Source of the DNA: Dugong dugon | Lineage: Eukaryota; Chordata; Mammalia; Sirenia; Dugongidae | Length of the DNA stretch: 64,000 nucleotides | Direction: 5' to 3' | NCBI GenBank assembly: GCA_030035585.1 | Contig: CM057471.1 | Location: 69,898,319 to 69,962,318, forward strand | Part shown: positions 1-12,300 of the stretch, in pieces | How positions within the stretch are numbered: the first letter of the stretch is position 1 | How the letters are laid out: each line of letters starts with the position of its first letter | Translations under genes and position numbers: made by a program | Notes under the pieces: generated by a model | What the model saw: only the letters and a program-made list of their open reading frames with translations | Told to the model about the DNA's origin: nothing | Databases searched by the model: none

Positions 1-250
1 TATGAGATTAATGATCTAGAAACAGTGTGTTCATCTGCACACAATGGACTAGCCTATATTGGGATAGAAATCACAATCTTGACTCCATTACCACTTGATC
101 TAACTAACTTTGCACCTGGTCCAGACTTATAAATCTACTTAACTGATTTCATTCATGCCCTGGTAGCTTTTGTCATCTGGGTCACAGAAGCTGAAACTCT
201 GGCATGCTAACAGAATTACTAATGTGATACCTCATATCTTCTATTTAGAG

Positions 251-383
251 GCCCCAGACCTAAAGCAGGAGGAGCGTCTGCAAGAACTGGAGAGTTGTTC
301 TGGACTGGGTAGCACATCTGATGATACGGATGTCAGGGAGGTCAGTTCCCGCCCCAGCACACCAGGCCTCAGTGTTGTGTCGG
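251..383 (+). CDS. GAPVD1: GAPVD1 exon a
   Basis: The acceptor AG is at 249-250 and the donor GT at 384-385. The exon starts in phase 0 with Ala-Pro-Asp-Leu-Lys and ends in phase 1. It encodes an acidic, Ser/Thr-rich linker containing [20 protein letters not shown], expected to be disordered and phosphorylated. It is the first exon of the gene inside the window. The 250 bases before it are intron and hold no further exon that I can see. Confidence 0.95.
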
Positions 384-3300
384 GTATGTCTGTCTTGTTT
401 TAAGGAATAAGGATTTGAGGTGTGCTGCCTCCCCCACCCCCATTTATAAAGTTGCTGCAAAGAGATATTTTATTTGAGAGTTGAGTAATTTCCAGAAAAC
501 AAAATTATTTCTATGGGACCTTAAATCTATAAGAACTTAATGTGTGACTTTTTAGAGCCTTTGAAGTAATTGGCAAACAGTCTGTGTCTGTTTCCTCTAC
601 AACACTTTCTCTGTTTTTGGTAGCCTCTGCTACTGTATTTAGTTATCACTTGATAATTCTGATTATGTTGTCCAAATGAAGTATGTTTAAGCAATAGTAG
701 GATAAAAGATATAACACTAAACAGCTCACCAGTATACAACTGAGACACCCAAAATTTGAGAGTGTTTAAAGTTTTCCAAACTTCACTTACTTTTTGTGTG
801 GTTATTTTTTTTGTTCTTGCTGTTTATTTTTTACTATTTTTTTTAAAGGCATAAGTGCAACCTCTGAGGATATTCCAAATAAGATTGAAGACCTGAGATC
901 TGAGTGCAGCTCTGATTTTGGGGGTAAAGATTCTGTCACTAGTCCAGACATGGATGAAGTAACCCATGGTAAGAAGGGCAGATGAGAATGACTTCTTAAA
1001 AAATGATCTGATCCATGGGAGAAATGGCACTCTTACACATTGTTGGTGATGATATGTCAGTTGGTATAGCAACTTGGGGCATAATTTGGCAGTATGTATT
1101 TAAAGCCTTGAATGTTCTAAATTTGGCCTACTTAGTGCACTTCTTGGAATCAGTTATAGGAAGCAATTCTAAGTATGGGGAAAGTCTTATGTACAAAGAT
1201 ATTCTTTGTAACGTTTATATTAGCAGAAAATTGGAAGCAACTTAGAATTAAAAAATATAATGATTAAGTGTATTTTGGTGTAACTGCTCATTAGAGTTTA
1301 TATAGCTATTTTTTCAGTGCTTTAAAGAATATGAAGTAACTTGAAGAACTACCTAGAACATAATATTAAGTGGAAAATTTTATAGAATTTTATATACAAG
1401 ATAATAAAATGCTTAAAAACCTGTACATAGAAAAAGAACTGGAGGCCCATAAAACAAAATGAGATTAATGGGGCACAACAGCCCAGGGATAAGGACTAGA
1501 AGGCAGGAGGGGACAGGAAAGCTGGTAATAGGGAACCCAAGGTTGAGAAGGGAGAGTGTTGACACGTCGTGGGGTTCTTAACCAGTGTCGTAAAACAATA
1601 TGTGTACTGATTAATGATAAACTATTTGTTCTGTAAACTTTCATCTAAAGTACAATAAAAAAAAGAAAAAGAACTGGAAAAATATGCCAAAATGCTAACC
1701 GAAAAAACCAAACCATTGAGTTGATTCTGACTCATAGTGACCCTGTAGTGACCCCATAGGACAGAATAGAACCGCCGCATAGGGTTTCCAAGGAGTGGCT
1801 AGTGGATAACCACTGCGCTACCAGGGCTCCAGAATGCTAACAGTGGTTTTATATATTGGGTCTTGAGTTTTGAGGTACTTTGTCTTTTTTTTACACTTTT
1901 GTTTGTTCTAAACCAGGATTTCTCAGCCTTAACTTTGTTGACATTTTGGGCGAGGTAATTCTTTGTTGTGGGGGTTGGTCCTGTTCACTATAGGATGGTT
2001 AGCGACATTCCTATTCTTTAACAATAGCACCCCCCAAGTTGTGACAACCTAAAATGTCTCCAGATATTGTCAAATGTCCCCTGGGAGAGCAAAATTGCCC
2101 CCAGTTGAGAACAACTATTCTAAAGCAGCAGTTCTCAAAGTGTGATCTATGGACCATTGAGGGTCCTCAAGACCCTTTCGAGGGAAGAGGGTACAAGGTC
2201 AAAACTATTTTCATAACATTACTGAGGGGCTTTTGGCTATTTTCACTGTGTTGACATTTGTACTAATAGTTGACAAGCAAAAATGGGTAAAACTACTGGA
2301 GCCTTAAGCATGAATCAAGGCAGTGACACCAAACTATACTAGAAGTCACTGTATTCTTATAGTTAAAAAAAAAAAAGTTATGAATGTCATTGATGAAACA
2401 GTAAAAAGTATTAATTTAATTACGTCTCAACCCTTGAGTACACGTCTTTTTAATATTCTGTGTGAAAAAATGGGAAGTACCCGGAACACATTTTTGCTGC
2501 ATTCTAAAATATGAGCTGTTGCAAGGAAAAGCACTTGTATAATTGTCTGAGTTGTGAGCTTGACCAGCCATTTTATTTGTTTGTTTCTCATGAAACACTA
2601 TTTTTACTTGAAAGAACGACTGGTAGAGAAACTATGGTTATTCTGACTTGGGCATTTGGCAGACATTTTCTCAAAAATAAAGTGAGCCTGTCACTTCAAG
2701 GGTAACAACTTACAACGTAGAGTTTGTTGCCAATGATAAGATTTAAGCTTTCAAATAAAAATTAGAATTTTGGAAAACTTGTATCCATGAGCTTGACAGC
2801 TTCTGTTATTTAAAGACTTTTCTGGTGAGACTGGTGGTGATATTTAAGAATATGATTTTTCAGTATTGTGTAATGAAATGTGTCAGTATTTGGAAGATCT
2901 GCATAACTGATGAACCAGTGTTTTCCAGACAATCAGTGTTGTAAAATCATGCATGGGTAAAAGATCCATTCAGTGTGTACCATAGACCAATTAATTTCAG
3001 TGTAACAGAGAACAAAAAGTTCATTGATGTGGTTCCAGATTCCACAGTGTAACTAACTTTTAAAAAACTACTACTTATCAAGATTTAGTGTAGTGTTAGT
3101 AATATTCACAGTTATCTGAAAAGGCTATTAAAATATCATCCCTGTTCCAACTACATAACTGTGTGAAGCCAGATTTTCTTTGTGTACTTCAACCAAGACA
3201 ATTTATGGCAACAGATTGGATACAAAAGCAGATAGGAGAACCACCTGTGTTCTGTTAAGCCATACATTAATGGAGTTTACAAAAATGTGAAACAATGCCA

Positions 3301-6300
3301 TAATTCCCATTAGTTTTTGTTTTGGAAAGTTATTTTCCATTTTAAAAAGTTATTTGTGTTACCATTTAATGGGATTATTATTGTTATTTTTTAACAAATT
3401 AACAAATATTTTAAATTTTTGTTTTAATTTTTAACAGTAATTAATAGAGATAGCCAAATAAACGAAAGCGCTCAGGGTCAATAATTTTGAATAGTGTAAA
3501 GGTGTCCTGAGACCAAAACTTTGAGAACTGCTGTTATAAACTATCTTTCATAGTGATACACTATTTTTATGATTTTAAAAAAGGAAAGAAACAAAATGTA
3601 GAACAAAAGAAAAAAGACAATGTACTGTCATTCATTATTAAAAAGATAGCTTTAGACTGAAAATGTTTAGATTAACAGTTTTATATATTTGAAGGTTTTA
3701 GTCTCTGTATATTTATCTGTTTTAGTATATCCATTCCTGGTTGTTTAATCATACGTTTAAAGGAGTCGTTATCTTTTACTCTGTAGCTTAAAGTGTCGTA
3801 CTTTAACAGTTACAATTGTTTCATGGTATAATGTAATATTCATTTTTGCTATAGTTTTTTTTTTTTTAATTATTGAATGATTTTATGAGAGCAATATTAG
3901 AATTCCAGATTTTCCAGCTTTTTATTTATACCCCTTTTGCAGGTAGTATTGCCCCTATTTTTTATAGGTGGGGAAGGTGAGGCTCAGGGAAGTTGCCACT
4001 GAAGATTTTGTTGGTTTAGGTCTTCTGGCTCTGTGCTCTTTGCATTAACCATAGCACTGTTTGGCCATTAAAAGTCATAGGCATGTGCATATCTAGACCA
4101 CTTAAATGTAGTTAAAATTCATGTATGTAGATTAAAAACATAAAATGAATTTGAAGTAATCAGAATTTGATATTTATTAGATTCTTTTTTTTTTCTTCCC
4201 CGTTGGCATGCCCCTCAAGTTCTAATTGATTAAAAAAAGAGCGCTGTCAAAAAATGCTTGAGCCCTGCAAGTTCTGAGTTGGTTTCACAGTTTAATATTC
4301 TGTTTCAGGTGCCCATCAGCTGACCTCTCCTCCTTCTCAGTCAGAGTCTCTGCTTGCCATGTTTGATCCACTGTCTTCACATGAAGGTAAACTAGTGAAA
4401 TGAACTTTTTGACTCTTGTATTGGGCATGAGCAGAAGAAAGAAACTAGTACCCTTTGTTAATGCCTTTGTTGGATCATTTGTGTCTCAGTTGCAAAATTC
4501 TTTTTCTGTGTTCAAGGGGCTTCTGCTGTGGTAAGGCCAAAGGTTCACTATGCGAGGCCATCGCATCCACCACCGGATCCTCCAATCCTGGAAGGAGCTG
4601 TGGGAGGAAATGAGGCCAGGTTGCCAAACTTTGGTTCACATATTTTAACTCCATCTGAAATGGAGGCATTCAAGCAAAGGCATTCTTACCCTGAGAGACT
4701 AGTTCGCAGCAGGAGCTCTGATATAGTATCTTCTGTCCGGCGACCCATGAGTGACCCCAGCTGGAATCGACGTACAGGGAATGAAGACAGAGAACTCCCA
4801 CCAGCTGCAGCCATTGGTGCTACTTCTTTGGTGGCTGCACCTCACTCATCATCTTCATCCCCGAGTAAGGACTCCTCAAGAGGAGAGGTATGGGACACAG
4901 ACCATGTAGAAGAATTTGCTAATTATGATTAGCTTTAGTGTTTTATTGGCTTAGTTTTCTTGATCTCTGGAATTAAAGTGAAATATATAAATCTAGGATT
5001 AAAGATGGTCGATAATCATGACTAAAGATGATTTGTCAGTCTAATATGCCCATGATCATAACTCACAGGAAACTATGCAATTTTGATTTTGTAGAAATAG
5101 TATTTTGCATCTTGTGACTCTTTTTTCAAACGTTTTTATAGCTAATTTCATTTAAACTTCCCAGTATCTCTCTGAGATGGTTAGCTGAGGTATTTTACTT
5201 TGAACCAATTACAAAGTTACAAAAAAGTTGGAAGAACAATACAGAGAACTTTTTTCCCTGAACCATTTGAGAGTAAGTTGCCAACCTGATGGTCCATCAT
5301 CTCTGAATCCTCCTAGTACAGCCACCAAAATCAAGAAATTAACATTGATACATTACTACCATATAATTCTCAGATGCCATTCATTATTTCTCCAATACCC
5401 CAGTACCATTTTTTATAGTGGAAGTATCCCATCAGAATCATGTGTTGCATTAGTTGTCATGTCTCTTTAGTCTCTGTCACTCTACAACAGTTTTCTCTTG
5501 ACTTTCATTACGTTGACACTCCTGAAAATTACAGGCTACTTATTTTGTCACATGTCTGTCAGTTTGAGTTTGTTTGATGTTGTCTCATGATTAGATTCAA
5601 GTCCTTCATCTTCGGTAGGAATATCCCTAAAGTAACACTGCTTTTTTTTCATTGCATCCTATCAGCGCACAATTTTGATTTGTTCCGTCACTGTGGTACA
5701 CATTTGGATCGCTTGATGAAGGTGTTTTCTGCCGGTCTTTGCCACTGTAAAGTTACTCTTTTCCACTTTGTAAATAATAAGTGTTTTGTGGAGAGGTACT
5801 TTTAAATCATGTAACTGTTCTGGTCTTTATCAGATTTTTTTTTTTTTTTTTAATTATGCTTTAAGTGTAAGTTTACAGTTCAAGTCTGTTTCTCATACAA
5901 AAATTTGTACACACATCGCTATCCGACCCTAGCTGCTGTCCCTATAATGTGACAGCGCACTCCTCCTTTCCACTTTGGATTTCCTGTGTCCATTCAACTA
6001 GCTCCTGTCCCTTTTTGCCTTCTCATCTCACTTCCGGACAGGAGTTGCCCACTTAGTCTCATGTATCTACTTAAGCTAAGAAGTACACTCTTCACAAGTA
6101 TCATTTTATGTCCCACAGTCCAATCTAATCTTTGTCTGAATAGTTGGTTTTCGGGAATGGTTTCATTTCTGGGCTAATGGAGAGTCCCGGGGCCATGTCT
6201 TCCGGAGTCCCTCCAGTCTCAGGCCATTAAGTCTGATCTTTTTACAGAATTTGAGTTCTGCACCCCACTCTTCTCCTCTTCCATCAGGGACTCTGTTGTG

Positions 6301-9300
6301 TTCCCTGTCAGGGTGGTCCTTGGTGGTAGCCAGGCACCATCTGGTTCTTCTAGTCTCAGGCTTATGGAGTCTCTAGTCTGTGTGGCCCTTTCTGTCGGAT
6401 ATCTGGCTAATATTTTCCTTGTGTCTTTGGTGTTCTTCATTCTCCTTTGCTCCAGGTGGGTTGGGACCAGTTGATATATCTTAGATGGTCACTCGCTAGC
6501 CTTAAAGACCCCAGACGCCACTCACCAAAGTGGAATGCAGAACATTTTCTTAATAAACTTTGTTATGTCAGTTGGCCTAGATGTCCTCTGAAACCATGGT
6601 CTCCAGACCTCCGCCCCTGCTACTCTGTCCCTTGAAGTGTTTGGTTGTATTCAGGAAAACTTCTTAGCTTTTGGTTTAGTCCAGTTGTGCTGACTTCCCC
6701 TGTATTGTGTGTTGTCCTTCCCTTCACCTAAGAGATTTTTTTTTTTTAAATTGTATTTTAGGTGAAGGTTTACAGAAGAAATAGTCTCTCATTAAATAGT
6801 CAGTACACATATTGTTTTAGGACATTGGTTAACAGCCCCATGACATGTCAACACTCTCCCTTCTTGACCTTGGAGGACGTTTTTTTTTTGGTGAAAATAT
6901 ACATAGCCAAAGTTACACCATTCAAAAGTTTCTACATTTACAATTCACGGACTTTGATTACATTCGTCCAGTTGTGTCGCTATTCTCACTATCCTTTTCC
7001 AGATTATTCCATCACTGTTATCTTCAACTCACTGCCCCCAGGCTTCCCATCAATCCTTTGAGTTGCTTTTATGAATTTGAGCTCACATAGATAATTCTAT
7101 TTTTTGTACCTCCGATGAAGGTTTGCAGAACAAATAGTTTCTCATTTAACAGTTAGTACATAGTGCCCTATGACAATAGTTAACAACCCCACAACATGTC
7201 AGCACTGTCCCTTCTCAACCTTGGGTTCCCTATGACCAGCTATCCTATCTCCTCCTTGTCCCTGGACTGCTGTGCCTCATTAGTCCCATTTTGTTTTATG
7301 AGGCAGTCCAGTCCCCCGCTGAACGGAGAACTTCGGGAGTGACTTCACCACTGAGCTAAAAGGGAGTCCATGGCCATACTCTCGGGGTTTCTCCAGTCTG
7401 TCAGGCCAGTAGATCTTGTCTTTTTTTTTGTGAGTTAGAATTTTGTTCTATATCCTTTTCCAGCTCTGTCCAGGACCCTCTATTGTGATCCTGGTCAGAG
7501 CAGTCAGTGGTGGTAGCCGGGCACCATCTAGCTGTGCTGGACTCAGTCTGGTGGAGGCCATGGTAGCTGTGGTCCATTAGTCCTTTGGACTAATCTTTTC
7601 CTTATGTTTATTCTCTTCATTCTCCCTTGATCCTAAAGGGGTGAGACCAGTGGAGTAGCTTAGATAGCTGATCACAGGCTTTTAAGACCCAGACGCTGCT
7701 CACCAAGGTAGAATGTAGAACATTGTCTTTATAAACCGCGTTACGCCAGTTGAGCCAGATGTTCCCGGAGACCATGGTCCCCACAGCCCTCTGCCCAGCA
7801 AATCATTTCCTCAGGGAGTTTGGAAGTGTCTACGGAGCTTCCATGACCTTTCCTTGTACAAGTTGTGCTGGCTTCCCCAGTATTGTGTACTGTCTTACCC
7901 TTCACCCAAGTTACCACTTACCTTTGTCTGTTTAGTTCCCCCACCCACCCCTCCCATCCCTCATAACCAACAAAGATTGTTTCTTTTTGTGTGTAAACTT
8001 TCACATGAGTTTTTACCGTAGAGGTCTCATACAATATTTGTCATTTTGTGATTGACTTATTTCACTCAGCATAATGTCCTCCAGTTTCATCCATGTTGTG
8101 AGATGCTTCACATATTCATCATTATTCTTTATCGTTGCACAATACTCCATTGTGTGTATGTACCATAGTTTGTTTATCCATTCATCTGTTGATGGGCATC
8201 TAGGTTGTTTCTATCTTTTTGCGATTGTGAACAGTGCTGCAATGAATATGGGTGTGCACATGTTTATTCGTGTGATGGCTGTTATTTCTCTAGGATATAT
8301 TCCTAAGAGTGGGATTGCATTTTGTAGTGCTTTTTTTTGTGGTGCTGACATTTTCTTTGTTCCCGTTACTCTCCTGTGCTGAGTTCCTTTTGTTTGTGGA
8401 TTTTTTTTTTCATTTCTTTTGTTTTTGTACGTTTTGTTCTTACGGAGACTTTATGTTTTTCTTCTTTATTTTGATGAGTAGGTTTGTTAACTTTCTTTGT
8501 GGTTACCTTGAAATTTACCCTTATCTTCCTAGATTTGAACCAGTCTATTATTACTTGGTATCGCCTTGCCTTCCTCTCCTTTAGAAGGTTCTATATCTAC
8601 ACCGTTTATTCCCTCTTTTATTGTTCTGATGCTGTTGTCATTTACAGATTAACCTCTCTGGTTCCCCGTTGTAATTTTTTTGGTTTTGGGTAGTCTTTAA
8701 GAGTTCATTTCCTAGGTTGGTATCTGGCTAGTACAATCCTGTGTCCTGTGTTCCGCCTGTGGTCTGATGTTGTTTGTTCTCAGATCGAAAGTCTCCCTTT
8801 AACAAGTCTTGTAAGTTTGGTTTGGTTTTTACATTGTCCCTTAATTTCTGTTTATCTGGAAATGACCTAATTTCACCATCATATTTGAACAAGAGTTTTG
8901 CAGGATATATTATTCTTGGCTGGCAATTTTTTTCTTTCAAGATTTTATATATGTCATCCCATTGCCTTCTTGCCTGCATGGTTTCTGCCGAATAATCCGA
9001 GCTTAGTCTTACTGTTTCTCCTCTGTATGTGACTTCTTGTTTTTCACGTCCTGCTCTCAGGATTCTTTGTTTGTCTTTGGTTTTGGCAAGTGTGGATATG
9101 ATATGCCTTGGTGATTTTCTTTTGGGGTCTCTTCTATATGGGGTTCGTTGAGCTTCTTGGATGGTCAGCTTTTCATCTTTCATGATATTGGGGAAATTTT
9201 CTGTCAGCACTTCTTCAGTGATCCTCTCCTGTGTTTTCTGTTTTCTCCCCCTGTTCTGGAACTCCGATCACTTGCAGATTTTTGCTTTTGATTGTATCCC

Positions 9301-12300
9301 ACATAATTCTCAGGGTTTCTTCATTTTTCTTCGTTTTTTTTTCTGATTTTTTTCCTCAGAGTTGTAGCCAAGTGTTTGTCTTCACTTTTCGCTGATCCTG
9401 TCTTCCATTGTTTTAGACCTGCTCCTCAGCGCTTCTATGATACTATCCATTTCTGAAATCTTGTTTATTGTTTGGATTTCTAATTGTTGTTTTTCTATGA
9501 TTTCTAGTTGTGAATTTATCTTAGCACTTTGTTCCTGTATTATTTTCTTGAATTCTTCCTTTTTTTGTCTGTTTCCATGAATTTGTCTATTTTTTCCTCA
9601 TTTTTGTCTGCTTTTTGCTTCAACTCTTGAATAATGCTGAATATTAAAGATTTGAATTCCCTGTCAGTTCTAGTGCCTTTTCTTCTACTGGAAATTCATC
9701 TGGTGTTTTATTTTGGATGCCTACTGGAACTGTCCTGTCCGGTTTTTGTAGATGTTTATCTTGATAATTGTCTGCTGTCTTCAGGACATTCGGTGGTTAT
9801 TTTCCTCGTTTATTGATTGTAGATTTGTTTGTTTCATCCTGCCTATTTGTTTTATTTGTTTATGTCTGAGCAGGCAGGCTGTGTGTTCTTTGTTGTTTGC
9901 TCATCTGTGGGCATGATACTTTTCACCTCCTTCTCCAGTGGGCAGGATCAGTCAGTCAGGTATGGCACAGCAGGGCAGGTCCAGCTAAAGTAGTTGCTGG
10001 ATGGGTTGTTAGTGGCATGTACCAGGGCCGACAGTGCAGACCAGGAGTCAATGCAGGGCAGGTTCCAGTAGGCTGTGCCTGTGCTGCTTGGGAGTGTGAC
10101 GTTCAACGCACAGTGCAGGTAGGCAGGAAGGAGGGGGTAGATTGTGCTGTGTGGAGGTAAGATGGGTATGGGAAAGATGAGAGAGAGGAGAGAGGAACAG
10201 GAGCCAAAAACATACACACAAACAAAAATGATTGCTAAGGAAGCTTCCTGTTGGAGTAGAGAGATGAGAGACTGAGAAATGGGGAAAAACAAAAATGGAA
10301 AAAAAGAAAAAGGGTAAAAGAAAAAAATGAATAATTGAGAAACTGGAAATGAAAGACAAAAAGGGAATAAGAGAGAGAAGAAAACAAAACAAAGAAAGAA
10401 AGAACAACAACAAAAAATGCTTGCCGGGATGTCCCTGTGCATCCGTGCAGAGTAAGAGAGTAGCTTCCAAGCTGCGTGGTACTCACGGCTACAAAGGGCT
10501 CCCGAGCTGAGAAAACAAAGAAATCAAACAGAACAAATCAGAGCAAACAAACAAACAGACAAAAGCCCCGGAGATCCCACCAGCTGGCAGCGTGGGCCGG
10601 AAAGCAGTTTCAAAGTTGAGCGGTGTTTCGCAGCCTTTCAGGAAGAAGCAAAGATGGCACACGGAGCCAGGTATTTGGGAGAAAGGAGGGGAGGTGGTGA
10701 GAGGTAAGGAAGAAGTCTAAACAAGCGGAAAAAAGCAACACTAGCAGCCAACAAAAGGCCCTCAGGGAGCCGGCCAGTGTGGACGGGTGGAATCCAAGCG
10801 ATACTGGGGTGAAGCTGGTGCTTCCCGGCCAAGAGACTGTGGCTGCAGGAAGCAGAGGAAGCTGAGTGGGGGTGAAGAGGGGTTGGGGTGGGAAAGCATA
10901 TATCGCTGGTTACTGGTTGTTCTGTCTCCTGCTGGAAGCTCCGTGAAGCTGTTTTCTTGTACCCCGTGTTCACTGATTGCCAGTAAGAGTCCAAGATGGC
11001 GGAGCCGTGCTGTGGTAGCTGATAGGGGACCTCTGCATGTATCTCTCCTTGCTCTCTGTTCTCGGTCAGTTTCTTATTCCATTCGGTGCTTGGCTGAGTT
11101 CTTTATCTCTTCATTTGATGCTTAGGGTGTCAGGATTGACATGTGATTCTGACTTAGTTTTTCTGATCTTGGCTGTGGAGTGACAGTGTGGTGCTTCTGA
11201 CTACAGCGCTATGTTGCCCGGAAGTCCTCTAAGATAATTCTTAGCTGCTGTCTAGTTAGTGAACACCATCTCCTTCCCTCCCCACCCTCGTAACCATCAC
11301 GGAATGTTTTCTTCTGTGTTTAAACCATTTCTTGAGCTCTTATAATAGTGGTCTCATACAATATTTGTCCTTTTGCGACTAACTTCACTCAGCATAATGC
11401 CTTCCAGATTTATCCATGTTATGAGATGTTTCGCAGATTCATTGTTCTTTATTGTTGCATAGTATTCCATTGTGTGAATATACCATAATTTGTTTATCCA
11501 TTCGTCTGTTGATGGGCACCTAGGTTGTTTCCATCTTTTTGCAGTTGTGAACAGTGCTGCAGTGAACATGGGTATGCATATATGTATTCATGTGACGGCT
11601 CTTAATTCTCTAGGATATATTCCAAGGAGTGGGATTGCTGGGTCATATGGTACTTCTGTTTCTAACTTTTTAAGGAAGCACCAAATCGATTTTCAAAGTA
11701 GTTGTACTGTTTTACATTCCCACAAGCAGTGTATAAGTGTTCCAGTCTTTCCACAACCTCTCCAACATTTATTACTTAGTGTTTTTGGATTAATGCTTAC
11801 CTTGCTGGTGTGAGGTGGTATGTCATTGTAGTTTTGATTTGCATTTCTGTAATGGCTAATGATCATGAGCATTTCCTCATGTATCTGGTAGCTGCCTGAA
11901 TGTCTCCTTTGGTGAAGTGTCTGTTCATATCCTTTGCCCATTTTGTAATTGGATTATTTGTCTTTTTATTGTTGAGGTTTTGCAGTATCTTGTAGATTTA
12001 AGAAATTAGACACTGATCGGATTTGTTGTAGCCAAAGCTTTATTTCTCAGTCTATAGGTTGTCTTTTTACTTTTGGTGAAGTCTTTTTTGTTTTTATTGT
12101 ACTTCAGATGAAGGTTTACAGAACAAATAGTTTCTCATTAAACAGTTAGTACACATATTGTTTTACAACAATGGTTAACAACCCCACAAAATGTCAGCAC
12201 TGTCCCTTCTCAAACTTGGGTTCCCTATTACCAGCTTTCCTGTCCCCTCCTGCCTTCTAGTTCTTGTCCCTGGACTGTTGTGCCCCATTAGTTTTGTTTT

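Larger units (their letters stand above)
7089..11241 (-). mobile_element. Second antisense L1, internally deleted, with 10-bp target duplication
   Basis: The body (7099-11,231) contains, in plus-strand order: 3' UTR (7,099 to ~7,930), ORF2 C-terminal end (~7,930-8,317), an inter-ORF spacer (8,318-8,727), ORF1 (8,728 to ~9,850), and a 5' UTR to 11,231 containing an aagatggcgg motif near 10,993. It is flanked by agataattct at 7089-7098 and 11,232-11,241. About 3.5 kb of ORF2, including RT and endonuclease, is missing, with the join near 8,317. It sits inside the outer L1. Confidence 0.8.

Noticed and set aside
10048-10470. Minus-strand ORFs rich in Phe/Leu/Ser as membrane proteins
   Set aside because: They are translations of the purine-rich run in an L1 5' UTR read on the opposite strand.
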